64,000 bases of DNA from Parapedobacter luteus (GTDB taxonomy: Bacteria > Bacteroidota > Bacteroidia > Sphingobacteriales > Sphingobacteriaceae): contig NZ_FUYS01000004.1 of assembly GCF_900168055.1 (NCBI RefSeq), positions 248,001 through 312,000 on the forward strand, written 5' to 3'. Shown here in pieces: positions 9,142 through 17,414 of this stretch. The notes beneath the pieces are model-generated. The model saw nothing but the letters and a program-made list of their open reading frames with translations. It had not been told where the DNA came from and did not search any database. The position numbers were made by a program, and so were the translations under genes. How positions within the stretch are numbered: position 1 is the stretch's first letter; each line of letters begins with the position of its first letter.

Positions 9142-10830
9142 TCATTGCCGGCGCTTGGTCGTGATTTCAATCACACCATTCCGCCCTTTGTCGCCGTACT
9201 TGTCGACCGCCGCCTTGTCCTTCCATACGCGGATCGCCTCAATATCATCGGGAGGAAGCAGCTTGAGCGTCATGTCCTCTTTTTCTTCGCCATCAATGAT
9301 AACCAAAGCCCCATTGAAGTCTGCATTGCCCGTTGCTACGCCCCTGACAGCCACACGGCCTGCGGCATTGTCCGCATTGTTGTCCGTCACGGCGTTGTCT
9401 CCCAGCGTTTGCATGCCGTAGCCCCTGATGCGGATGCTGCTTTCCTGAAGCGTATCCGTGGTGCGCATCGGACTTCCCACAACAGCAACCTCTTCGAGTC
9501 CATCCAACGTGCGGCGGCCGCCACCCTCCGAGGCATCCCGCTTCGTCGTTATATATACGATACCGTTATCGCCACGGCGGCCATACAGTGCCGTTGCGGC
9601 TTCTCCTCCTTTGAGCACATCAATGCGTTCGATATGGTTCGGATTCAGCCCGTTTAAATCCCGCTCGGGATATATTTCTCCATCTACAACAAATAATGGC
9701 GGTGATGAAGAAAGGCTATCTGTCCGCCAAGCAGCCTGCTTAGCCAGCGGCACGTTAGGAAACATGTCGGCGAAGTTGAGCCGCTCCGCTGCGCGATTGT
9801 CCGGAACGGTCCCCTTGGGCACCGTTTCCCCGATAGGGTCCGAGCCGCCGTCAAGCATCATCGTAGCGTCATCGTCGGATACCGTTGCTACGGAGGGAGT
9901 ATCCACCGCCGTCGCGACAGCCGGAATAATGCCGGCCGGATGTAGGCCATCCATTTCTGTTCGATGCTGGTATGCTTTTGTCACCGTAAATACCAGCACG
10001 AAAACAGCAACTGCGGGGATGGCAACCATGTATTTCCCCAGCTGCAACCGCGACGATCGCCGTTTATTCATCATCGCAATCCGGCGCTTCAGGCTTTTGA
10101 AATTAAACCCGTTCCCGATAGCCGGACTGCCGGCCGCATAGGTACCTACCTTCAGCAGGCTGTACTGATAGGCTTTCTTATCCACGCCGCTTTGCAGCAC
10201 CCTCCTGTCGGTGATGAATTCCAGATTCTCGTAGATTGCATGGCGGATCAGCCAAGCACCAGGGTTAAACCAGCAAATCACGCCGCACAATTCGGCCAAT
10301 AAGACGTCCAGCGTATGCAGCCCGTCCACATGGATTTGTTCGTGTTCAAAAATCTCCTCCAGTTCACATTCACTGTGGTTGTGTACATTGACATAGATGT
10401 GCTGCCAGAAAGAAAAAGGGAGCACATTACCAAAAACCTGCCGGTAACGGAATAGCCGCCACATTGCCGGCCGCGACCCGCGGTGTATGCGCCACAAGCT
10501 GCCCAGCCGCATCAACAACTTCATGGCAAACCATGCCACGCCACCGCCTATCAATGCCGTAACCAGCGGCCACCAATCAAACGTATCCGCAGGTACCTGC
10601 TGCCAGTCAGGAATGATATAGACAACCTCGCCTGGCAACGTCTGATCAGCCTTTTCCAACAGGGCACCCACGTCCACCAGGGGATAGCCCATCGAAAAAA
10701 ACAAGGCAAACAACAGGTAAAACCGGTTGAGGGTGTAGAATGTCAGCTTGCGCAACAGCCATCTGTAGACAACGTAAAACAGGATAACGGCCAGATTGGC
10801 CTTCAGCAGGTATATGACAACATCAGGCAC
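9142..10830 (-). CDS. BlaR1-like M56 metallopeptidase with two C-terminal TonB plug-like segments
   Basis: A 562-residue membrane protein. Residues 1-125 hold three hydrophobic segments. The M56 core follows, with the zinc motif HEQIH and a downstream ENLEFITD that supplies the third ligand, then a hydrophobic segment at about 260-285. The C-terminal half is extracytoplasmic and contains two plug-like repeats, each with a Val/Ile-[IV]DGE strand, an IERIDVLKG or IEAIRVWKD helix-strand and a closing [NG]GIVYITTKR or NGVIEITTKR (about 360-430 and 490-562). In BlaR1 systems the peptidase cleaves the BlaI-type repressor on signal. The gene follows blaI by 2 bp in the same unit. What the plug repeats bind is unknown; contact with TonB or with outer-membrane partners is inference. 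Confidence 0.88.
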   Translation of the reverse strand: MPDVVIYLLKANLAVILFYVVYRWLLRKLTFYTLNRFYLLFALFFSMGYPLVDVGALLEKADQTLPGEVVYIIPDWQQVPADTFDWWPLVTALIGGGVAWFAMKLLMRLGSLWRIHRGSRPAMWRLFRYRQVFGNVLPFSFWQHIYVNVHNHSECELEEIFEHEQIHVDGLHTLDVLLAELCGVICWFNPGAWLIRHAIYENLEFITDRRVLQSGVDKKAYQYSLLKVGTYAAGSPAIGNGFNFKSLKRRIAMMNKRRSSRLQLGKYMVAIPAVAVFVLVFTVTKAYQHRTEMDGLHPAGIIPAVATAVDTPSVATVSDDDATMMLDGGSDPIGETVPKGTVPDNRAAERLNFADMFPNVPLAKQAAWRTDSLSSSPPLFVVDGEIYPERDLNGLNPNHIERIDVLKGGEAATALYGRRGDNGIVYITTKRDASEGGGRRTLDGLEEVAVVGSPMRTTDTLQESSIRIRGYGMQTLGDNAVTDNNADNAAGRVAVRGVATGNADFNGALVIIDGEEKEDMTLKLLPPDDIEAIRVWKDKAAVDKYGDKGRNGVIEITTKRRQ

Positions 10831-10832
10831 GG

Positions 10833-11198
10833 CTATTCGCTTTTTTCTTCCTTAATCATCCTGATGATGTCGTCCAGTTCATCCGCACTGATTTTTTCTT
10901 CCTTAGCGAAAAAACTCACCAGTTCTTTATAGGAATTTTTGAAGTAGTCGCTCACAAAACCGCTCATAAACATTTTTTTGTAATCTTCCTCCGCAACGAT
11001 TGCCTCGTACCGATAAGCGTTGGCATACTTTACTGCCTTTACATACCCCTTGCGCTGCAAGTTTTTTATGGTGGAAGCCAGCGTAGTGTACGGCACTTTT
11101 TCTCCCGGCATGCGCTCAAGCAACTCTTTGACGAATCCACCGTTGTTGCGCCAAATCAATTGCATGGCATCCTCTTCCTGAATAGTCAGTTTTTCCAT
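10833..11198 (-). CDS. BlaI/MecI-family transcriptional repressor
   Basis: A 121-residue winged-helix repressor beginning MEKLTIQEEDAMQLIWRNNG. The DNA-binding part includes VPYTTLASTIKNLQRKGYV (about 34-52), typical of BlaI, and the C-terminal helices (ELDDIIRMIKEEKSE) should dimerise. The open frame extends upstream to 11246, but the added residues overlap a well-formed promoter (11217-11246), so the ATG at 11198 is the better start. It forms a two-gene unit with the M56 peptidase. A perfect dyad covers the -7 element and is the obvious autoregulatory operator. The inducing signal need not be a beta-lactam: no beta-lactamase gene is nearby. Confidence 0.92.
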   Translation of the reverse strand: MEKLTIQEEDAMQLIWRNNGGFVKELLERMPGEKVPYTTLASTIKNLQRKGYVKAVKYANAYRYEAIVAEEDYKKMFMSGFVSDYFKNSYKELVSFFAKEEKISADELDDIIRMIKEEKSE

Positions 11199-11214
11199 TT
11201 GCTTATGTTCGTGA

Positions 11215-11246
11215 CGTAAAGTTACGAGGAAAACGTAGAACTCCAA
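11215..11246 (-). promoter_or_regulatory. blaI promoter with overlapping dyad operator
   Basis: On the minus strand TTG (11246-11244), a 19-bp spacer and TAACTTTA (11224-11217, one mismatch to TAnnTTTG). A perfect dyad, CGTAA-AG-TTACG, spans 11215-11226 and covers the whole -7 element, so a bound repressor would block polymerase. The site is 16 bp before the blaI ATG. Confidence 0.65.
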
Positions 11247-11371
11247 TATTTCCGTTAAAAATGATTTGTTTTATGGCGCCACACATTGGCCACCGTCGTT
11301 ATTATATTAATTTAACATTAAAATGGCATCAAATAATCTGTTTAAACGCTTTTATATTTTCCCAATTTCAT

Positions 11372-11379
11372 TACATTTG
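11372..11379 (+). promoter_or_regulatory. -7 element of gltA
   Basis: TACATTTG matches TAnnTTTG exactly, 19 bp before the gltA ATG. A clear -33 TTTG is not seen. Confidence 0.5.
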
Positions 11380-11398
11380 CAATTCATCCAATTAGATT

Positions 11399-12685
11399 AT
11401 GTCAGAAACAGCTTCAATATCATTAAACGGAAAATCCTATGAACTGCCTGTTATCACAGGCACAGAAAATGAACAAGGTATCGATATATCGAAATTGCGC
11501 GATGTGTCGGGAGCAATTACCGTTGACCCAGGGTACAAAAATACGGGGGCCACTAAAAGTGCCATCACATTTTTAGACGGGGAAAAAGGCGTACTCCGCT
11601 ACCGAGGGTATCCGATTGAGCAATTGGCTGAACATTCGACATTTTTGGAAGTGGCGTACCTGCTGATTTATGGCGAATTGCCTTCTTCAGACACCTTACT
11701 TGACTTCAGGAAGAAAATCAGCCGCCATACGCTCATCCATGAAGACATGAAAAAATTTTTTGATGGTTTTCCATCAAAATCGCATCCTATGGGGCAGCTC
11801 TCCTGCCTGGTGGGAGCACTGTCAGCTTTCTACCCTGAATCACTTAACCCCAATCCCAGTGAGGAAGAAGAAAACCTGACCATCATCAAGCTATTGGCCA
11901 AGATGCCGACCATCGTATCATGGATCTATAAGAAATCCCTCGGCCACCCCGTTATTTATCCCCGCAATGAGCTCAACTATGTGCACAATTTCCTCAATAT
12001 GACATTCGGCCAAATCACCGAAGACATTGTCATTGATAAATCGGTGGTAAGTGCGATGCATAAGCTGCTTATCTTGCACGCCGACCATGAACAAAACTGC
12101 TCGACGTCCACGGTGCGTATCGTAGGCTCTTCAAATGCCAATTTATATGCATCCATATCAGCTGGCATCTCCGCACTTTGGGGGCCGCTGCACGGCGGCG
12201 CCAACCAAGCGGTCATTGAGATGCTCGAAAACATCAAAAACGATGGCGGCAACAGTGCAAAATGGTTGGCCAAGGCAAAAGACAAAAACGACCCCTTCCG
12301 GTTGATGGGCTTCGGTCACCGTGTATACAAAAATTTCGACCCGCGTGCAAAAATTATAAAAAAGGCCTGTGATGAGGTGCTGGATAAACTGGGCATCAAT
12401 GATCCGGTACTTGACATTGCCAAAGAGCTTGAGGAGGCTGCACTGAAAGACCAGTACTTTGTGGACCGCAAGCTTTATCCCAATGTTGATTTTTATTCGG
12501 GGATTATCTACCGTGCATTGGGCTTCCCGACGGATATGTTTACCGTGTTGTTTGCACTGGGAAGGCTACCCGGATGGATTGCCCAATGGAAGGAAATGAA
12601 AGCCAACAAGGAACCCATCGGTCGCCCCAGGCAGATATACACCGGCAGCACGATAAGAGATTATGTGCCGTTGGATCAACGATAA
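11399..12685 (+). CDS. gltA: Citrate synthase
   Basis: Condenses oxaloacetate and acetyl-CoA to citrate, the entry step of the TCA cycle. The 428-residue length and an N-terminal beta-rich extension are typical of the hexameric, NADH-sensitive type II enzyme of Gram-negative bacteria. Catalytic landmarks are visible: GPLHGGANQAVIEML with the first His, the GFGHRVYKNFDPRAKI motif with the second His, and the Asp in VDFYSGIIYR. The start MSETASISLNGKSYELPV is preceded by a -7 element. It is transcribed alone and ends in a hairpin; the complex I genes follow. Confidence 0.97.
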   Translation: MSETASISLNGKSYELPVITGTENEQGIDISKLRDVSGAITVDPGYKNTGATKSAITFLDGEKGVLRYRGYPIEQLAEHSTFLEVAYLLIYGELPSSDTLLDFRKKISRHTLIHEDMKKFFDGFPSKSHPMGQLSCLVGALSAFYPESLNPNPSEEEENLTIIKLLAKMPTIVSWIYKKSLGHPVIYPRNELNYVHNFLNMTFGQITEDIVIDKSVVSAMHKLLILHADHEQNCSTSTVRIVGSSNANLYASISAGISALWGPLHGGANQAVIEMLENIKNDGGNSAKWLAKAKDKNDPFRLMGFGHRVYKNFDPRAKIIKKACDEVLDKLGINDPVLDIAKELEEAALKDQYFVDRKLYPNVDFYSGIIYRALGFPTDMFTVLFALGRLPGWIAQWKEMKANKEPIGRPRQIYTGSTIRDYVPLDQR

Positions 12686-12690
12686 TCTTT

Positions 12691-12728
12691 TGTAAACCCA
12701 ACGGATTCGAGCATCGGTTGGGTTTACA
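12691..12728 (+). terminator. Hairpin after gltA, candidate terminator
   Basis: A perfect 12-bp stem, TGTAAACCCAAC (12691-12702) with GTTGGGTTTACA (12717-12728), 5 bp after the gltA stop. There is no T-run after it, so termination may be weak or the hairpin may stabilise the 3' end. Confidence 0.6.
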
Positions 12729-12786
12729 CGCTTAGAATCATTCAAAATAATCTAGCGTCCCGCTGCGTATTATCGGGCCAATTCCT

Positions 12787-12794
12787 TATGTTTG
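12787..12794 (+). promoter_or_regulatory. -7 element of the nuoH-N operon
   Basis: TATGTTTG, an exact TAnnTTTG, 27 bp before the GTG of nuoH. No -33 TTTG at the usual spacing was seen. It suggests that the nuoH-N half of complex I has its own transcription start. Confidence 0.45.
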
Positions 12795-12821
12795 CACGAA
12801 TGTTTTAGCGTGTAAAGCAAC

Positions 12822-13904
12822 GTGGTCTTCTATATTACATACATCATTGTCGCAATCGCATTATTTGGGTTCATTGCACTTTTCACCTTATTTGCGGTAT
12901 ACAGCGAGCGCAAGATAGCCGGCTTCGTCCAGGATCGTCTCGGTCCGATGGAAACGGGCAAGTACGGCAGCCTACAAACCTTGGCCGATATCCTCAAGCT
13001 TATCCAAAAGGAATTTATCACGCCTTCGGCAGCCGACAGCATATTGTTCAGCGTAGCGCCTGTTGTCATCTTCGCTGCCGTTTTTTTGGGTTTTGTCGTG
13101 ATGCCTTGGGCACCGGGCATTGCCCCGGCAGCACTTCATTTGGGGCTTTTTTATGGGTTGGCCATCGTTTCGGTTGATGCCATCGGCCTCCTGATGGCCG
13201 GATGGGGATCCAACAATAAGTTTTCACTGCTTGGCTCCATGCGGGCTGTGGCGCAGATCATCTCCTATGAGATTCCCGCCGGCATCGCATTGATTGCCGC
13301 CGTAATGATCGCGCAGACACTTGATATGCAGGAAATCACACGCCAACAAGGTATTATGGTTGAAGATGAGCGCATCCTGTTTCTCGGGCTCTGGGATGTC
13401 AGCCACATCGGCGGTATACTGGCTTGGAACATCTTCCAAGCTCCGCACCTTTTACTTGCATACGTTATTTTTTTCATCGCTTCGCTTGCAGAATGCAACC
13501 GCGCGCCGTTTGACATTCCCGAAGCCGAATCCGAATTGGTCGGGGGCTTCCATACCGAATATGGCGGCCTGCGGTTCGCGTTTATTTTTCTGGCGGAGTA
13601 TGCCATGATGTTTCTGGTAGCCATGATTGGCGTGACGGTCTTTCTTGGCGGATGGAATACACCATTACCCAACATCGGGACGGTGAAGCTGGCAGATTGG
13701 ACCACGGGGCTGGCTTGGGGGATTTTCTGGACACTCATCAAGACGTTACTTGTCGTGGGCCTCCAAATGTGGATTCGGTGGACTTTACCCCGCCTGCGGG
13801 CTGACCAGCTTATGGCGCTTTGCTGGAAGGTGCTTACTCCATTGGCGTTCCTCTGTATGGCCCTTTCGGGGATATGGCGGGTGTGGGTGATCGTTGGTGG
13901 GTGA
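12822..13904 (+). CDS. nuoH: NADH-quinone oxidoreductase subunit H
   Basis: NuoH anchors the peripheral arm of complex I to the membrane and forms part of the quinone site. The 360-residue protein has about eight to nine membrane segments and the family signature ERKIAGFVQDRLGPMETGKYGSLQTLADILKL (residues about 29-60, described in part) and ECNRAPFDIPEAESELVGGF (about 224-243). The start is a GTG at 12822; no in-frame ATG gives the expected first membrane helix. It is the first gene of the run nuoHIJKLMN; the genes for NuoA-G are not in front of it. Confidence 0.95.
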   Translation: MVFYITYIIVAIALFGFIALFTLFAVYSERKIAGFVQDRLGPMETGKYGSLQTLADILKLIQKEFITPSAADSILFSVAPVVIFAAVFLGFVVMPWAPGIAPAALHLGLFYGLAIVSVDAIGLLMAGWGSNNKFSLLGSMRAVAQIISYEIPAGIALIAAVMIAQTLDMQEITRQQGIMVEDERILFLGLWDVSHIGGILAWNIFQAPHLLLAYVIFFIASLAECNRAPFDIPEAESELVGGFHTEYGGLRFAFIFLAEYAMMFLVAMIGVTVFLGGWNTPLPNIGTVKLADWTTGLAWGIFWTLIKTLLVVGLQMWIRWTLPRLRADQLMALCWKVLTPLAFLCMALSGIWRVWVIVGG

Positions 13905-13942
13905 TTGGGAACTGGCCCTCCCACCACAAAAAATTTAAAAAA

Positions 13943-14503
13943 ATGTTCAAAACGACCTTACAAGCATTCATTACCGCAGCGAAGGGATTAGCTATCACGC
14001 TGGCGCACTTCATCGGCGCGCGCAGGTCTCGCCATGCGCTGGACATACGTAAGGCAGGTTATTTCGACAAACAGGAAGGGGTTACCACGGTACAATTCCC
14101 CAAGGAGAAGATGCCTATCCCCGAAGTAGCCCGCTACCAACTTGATGTGGAGATAGACGACTGCATTGTCTGCGACCTATGCGCCAAGGCCTGTCCCGTA
14201 GACTGCATCACCATCGAATCTGTCAAAGCCACAGGCGTCATCGGTAAAACTTCCGACGGTAGCGTCAAACGCTTATATGCTGCCAAATTTGATATCGACA
14301 TGGCCAAATGCATGTATTGCGGACTATGCACGGTGGTATGTCCCACGGAATGCATCACCATGACGGACCTATACGATCGCAGTATGACCAATCTGGCGGA
14401 ACTGACCTATTCCTTTGCGGAGATGAGCCCCCAGGAGGTAGAAGAAAAAAAACGGGAATGGTCCCTATTCCAGGCCGAAAAGGAGGCGGCAAAAAGGAAA
14501 TAG
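13943..14503 (+). CDS. nuoI: NADH-quinone oxidoreductase subunit I (two 4Fe-4S clusters)
   Basis: NuoI carries clusters N6a and N6b that pass electrons towards the quinone. Two ferredoxin motifs are present, CIVCDLCAKACPVDC and CMYCGLCTVVCPTEC, each with the four ligands of CxxCxxCxxxCP. An open frame extends upstream to 13820 inside nuoH, but the ATG at 13943 gives a normal N-terminus (MFKTTLQAFITAAKGL) and a usual length of 186-187 residues. It is 38 bp after nuoH and 6 bp before nuoJ. Confidence 0.94.
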   Translation: MFKTTLQAFITAAKGLAITLAHFIGARRSRHALDIRKAGYFDKQEGVTTVQFPKEKMPIPEVARYQLDVEIDDCIVCDLCAKACPVDCITIESVKATGVIGKTSDGSVKRLYAAKFDIDMAKCMYCGLCTVVCPTECITMTDLYDRSMTNLAELTYSFAEMSPQEVEEKKREWSLFQAEKEAAKRK

Positions 14504-14509
14504 CTGGCT

Positions 14510-15052
14510 ATGGAAACACTGGTATTTTACGGCTTTGCAGCCATGGCAATCGGTTCGGCCATCTTGTTGGTCAGTATGCGTAATATTGCCCGTGCGCTAT
14601 TCTTGTTTTTTATCGTCCTTTTCTCGGTAGCGGGTTTATACGTTTTTGCCTTGGCCGACTTCATCGCTATCACACAACTGCTTATTTATGTGGGTGGTGT
14701 ATTGGTATTACTGCTGTTTGCTTTCATGCTTTCTAATAAGGAGTTGCTCAACCAGCTCCAGCGTGGTGTATCCCACTTCTTCGCGATGCCGGTGTGGCAA
14801 GCGCTGTTGATTGCGGTTTCCTTCCTTGCGATATTAATCCATACCGCCATACAGGTTGGTGCGGATGAACCTGCCTGGATAACCGCTTCCAAAACGGCGG
14901 GGACGACCATCCAACCGGGGGACAACACTGTGCAACACATCGGTGTACAGGTGATGACCCAATACCTGCTGCCATTTGAAGTGGTCTCCATACTCCTGAT
15001 GATGGCCTTAATCGGCGCGGCCCACCTGACTCGAAAGGAGGAGACGCCATGA
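14510..15052 (+). CDS. nuoJ: NADH-quinone oxidoreductase subunit J
   Basis: A 180-residue membrane subunit with five hydrophobic segments; the stretch ALADFIAITQLLIYVGGVLVLLLFAFML has the pi-bulge helix TM3 region typical of NuoJ. It belongs to the membrane arm and couples quinone chemistry to proton pumping. The stop overlaps the nuoK start by four bases (ATGA), which implies coupled translation. Confidence 0.94.
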   Translation: METLVFYGFAAMAIGSAILLVSMRNIARALFLFFIVLFSVAGLYVFALADFIAITQLLIYVGGVLVLLLFAFMLSNKELLNQLQRGVSHFFAMPVWQALLIAVSFLAILIHTAIQVGADEPAWITASKTAGTTIQPGDNTVQHIGVQVMTQYLLPFEVVSILLMMALIGAAHLTRKEETP

Positions 15053-15354
15053 TTACACTCACGCACTTCCTGGTCGTCGGTGCCTGCCTGTTTTCAATCG
15101 GCCTTTATGCCGTTTTGGCACGCCGCAATGCGATCTTGGTATTGGTAGGCATTGAACTGATGATTAATGCGGCGATTGTGAACCTTGTGGCCTTCAGCCG
15201 CTATGATAAAGCGTTCTATGGTGGACAGGTTTTTGCGCTTTTTGCCATCGTACTGGCTGCGGCAGCGGTAGCCGTCGCATTGGCCATCATCCTGAATGTA
15301 TATAAATTTTACAAATCGGTCAACCCCGAGGACATTAGAAACTTAAAAGATTAA
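15049..15354 (+). CDS. nuoK: NADH-quinone oxidoreductase subunit K
   Basis: A 101-residue subunit with three membrane helices. LVGIELMINAAIVNLVAF contains the conserved membrane Glu of helix 2 that is part of the proton path. The ATG overlaps the nuoJ stop. The short C-terminal tail YKFYKSVNPEDIRNLKD is hydrophilic. Confidence 0.95.
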   Translation: MITLTHFLVVGACLFSIGLYAVLARRNAILVLVGIELMINAAIVNLVAFSRYDKAFYGGQVFALFAIVLAAAAVAVALAIILNVYKFYKSVNPEDIRNLKD

Positions 15355-15365
15355 CAAAAACGACA

Positions 15366-17414
15366 TTGCCTAACCTCACACTGACATATCCGCTGTTGGC
15401 TGCCTTATCGGCGGTGTTGTTGCCTTTCGCGGGTTTTCTCCTTTCCATCGCACTGGGCAAAAAAGCCAGACATGGAACCGTGGCCATCGTTGCCATCTCC
15501 CTCAGCCTCCTGGCTGCAGGATATGCGTTCGCGCAGGTATGGGGCCATGATCCTATCCACGTACGCTGGCATTGGTTTACGATAGGCCAGCATGCGTTTC
15601 ATGTAGGTCTACTTTTGGACAATGCCGCTGTGCTGATGCTCCTACTGGTCTGCCTTATCGCGCTGCCGGTCCACGCCTATTCCTTTGCCTATATGAAAGG
15701 CGACCCGGGCATCCACCGGTACTGGGCTTACTTAAGCTTATTTTGTTTTGCCATGCTTGGACTGGTGGTGGCCGACAACCTGTTGCTGATGTACATATTT
15801 TGGGAACTTGTAGGCTTTGCTTCCTACCTGCTCATTGGCTTCTGGTATACCCGGGATGCGGCGGCCCATGCCAACAAAAAAGCATTCATTATAAACCGTG
15901 TCGGTGATATCGGATTTCTCGTAGGCATTGCCATGGTCTATAGCAGTGTTGGCACACTGGACGTCCAGGCGCTTTTTGGCCCGCAAGGGGTGTTTGCTGC
16001 GCCTGCCGGGGCTGATATACCGGCTGCCAACGGGAAAGGCACCGTCACAGCCGGCTGGCTCACCGTCGCGGGATTTGCTTTTTTCCTCGGTGCTATGGCC
16101 AAGTCGGCACAATTCCCTTTCCATGTATGGTTGCCGGATGCCATGGAGGGGCCTACCTCCGTGTCGTCACTCATCCACGCAGCTACCATGGTGGCCGCCG
16201 GCGTCTTCCTGCTCGCCCGGGTGTTTCCGTTGTTCAACGAAGCGATGTTGCTGGTTATCGCCACCACCGGCACCATTACGGCTTTCGTCGCGGCCTATTT
16301 TGCGCTGACCCAATACGATATCAAAAAAATTCTGGCGTTTTCAACCATCTCACAACTGGGTTTCATGATGTCCGGTATCGGTATCGGCATGTACCACATC
16401 GCGCTGTTTCACCTTGTCACCCACGCTTTTTTTAAATGCTTGCTTTTCCTGGCAGCGGGTGCCATCATCCACGAGATGCAGCACATGAAGGAAAAACATG
16501 GGCTGGCCATCGACCCACAGGATATCCGGAATATGGGCGGCCTGCGCAAGCGGATGCCTATAACGTTTGCTACCATGCTCATCGCATCACTTGCGTTGGT
16601 CGGCTTCCCGCTGACCGCTGGCTATCTTTCCAAGGATGCCCTGCTCGTGCATGCCTTTGAATGGGCCGCCCTGCAACGGGGGCCTGTCAGTGCCATCCCT
16701 TATGTGCTTGCCATCGTGAGCATACTGACCAGCTTTTATATTTTCCGTTTATTAGCTAAGGTGTTCTTTGCACGGCCGGCCGCCATATTGGCCAACAAGG
16801 GTGTCAGCGCGCATGAAGCCCCTCGGCAGATGCTGGTACCCATGGTGTTCCTCGCGTTTTGCTCGCTTTTTCCTTTATTCACGTTTAATCCGCTGAATGA
16901 TGGACAGGTTTGGCTGCTGCAAGGCATCGCCGCGGAATTGCCTACATTGCCGCCACTCCGCCTGTTGCACCTGCTTGTGCCCATCTTGGCAACAATAACA
17001 ACAATAATCGTGGCTGTGGTCGTTTGGCGCTGGTATATCCGCGGGCATTATCCACTCAACACTACAGGAGCGTTGTATCGGCTGTCCGAACGCCAAGGCT
17101 ATGTAAACGAGCTATACGGTGCTGCCATTGTCCGTCCGCTGCTTAAATTGTCGGCCCTGCTGTGGTGGACGGATCGCCATGTGGTGGATGGCATCATAAA
17201 CGGTATAGCGGCTGCGGGACGGGCGCTCGCAGGCATAACCACATGGATAGACCGGCACATCGTGGATGGCGCCGTCCGCCTGGTGGGTAAGCTGGCCTGG
17301 GGTGCCGGCAATGTGCTGAGACGTTCACAGACCGGCAGGGTACAGCAATACCTTGCCCTGGTATTTTTTATTATTCTGTTGATTTTGCTTTATCTTATAT
17401 TCGCGCAAGCATGA
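15366..17414 (+). CDS. nuoL: NADH-quinone oxidoreductase subunit L
   Basis: The 682-residue antiporter-like subunit at the tip of the membrane arm. It has the family signature FWELVGFASYLLIGFWY with the essential membrane Glu, the AMAKSAQFPFHVWLPDAMEG lysine region and HAATMVAAGVFLLAR. The C-terminal part (about 560-682) holds the long lateral helix and a final membrane anchor. The likely start is a TTG at 15366, since no in-frame ATG precedes the first helix (MPNLTLTYPLLAALSAVLLP when read as Met). The stop overlaps nuoM by four bases. Confidence 0.94.
   Translation: MPNLTLTYPLLAALSAVLLPFAGFLLSIALGKKARHGTVAIVAISLSLLAAGYAFAQVWGHDPIHVRWHWFTIGQHAFHVGLLLDNAAVLMLLLVCLIALPVHAYSFAYMKGDPGIHRYWAYLSLFCFAMLGLVVADNLLLMYIFWELVGFASYLLIGFWYTRDAAAHANKKAFIINRVGDIGFLVGIAMVYSSVGTLDVQALFGPQGVFAAPAGADIPAANGKGTVTAGWLTVAGFAFFLGAMAKSAQFPFHVWLPDAMEGPTSVSSLIHAATMVAAGVFLLARVFPLFNEAMLLVIATTGTITAFVAAYFALTQYDIKKILAFSTISQLGFMMSGIGIGMYHIALFHLVTHAFFKCLLFLAAGAIIHEMQHMKEKHGLAIDPQDIRNMGGLRKRMPITFATMLIASLALVGFPLTAGYLSKDALLVHAFEWAALQRGPVSAIPYVLAIVSILTSFYIFRLLAKVFFARPAAILANKGVSAHEAPRQMLVPMVFLAFCSLFPLFTFNPLNDGQVWLLQGIAAELPTLPPLRLLHLLVPILATITTIIVAVVVWRWYIRGHYPLNTTGALYRLSERQGYVNELYGAAIVRPLLKLSALLWWTDRHVVDGIINGIAAAGRALAGITTWIDRHIVDGAVRLVGKLAWGAGNVLRRSQTGRVQQYLALVFFIILLILLYLIFAQA

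Noticed and set aside
13820-13942. Upstream extension of nuoI
   Set aside because: Overlaps nuoH in another frame and adds residues not found in NuoI; the ATG at 13943 is preferred.
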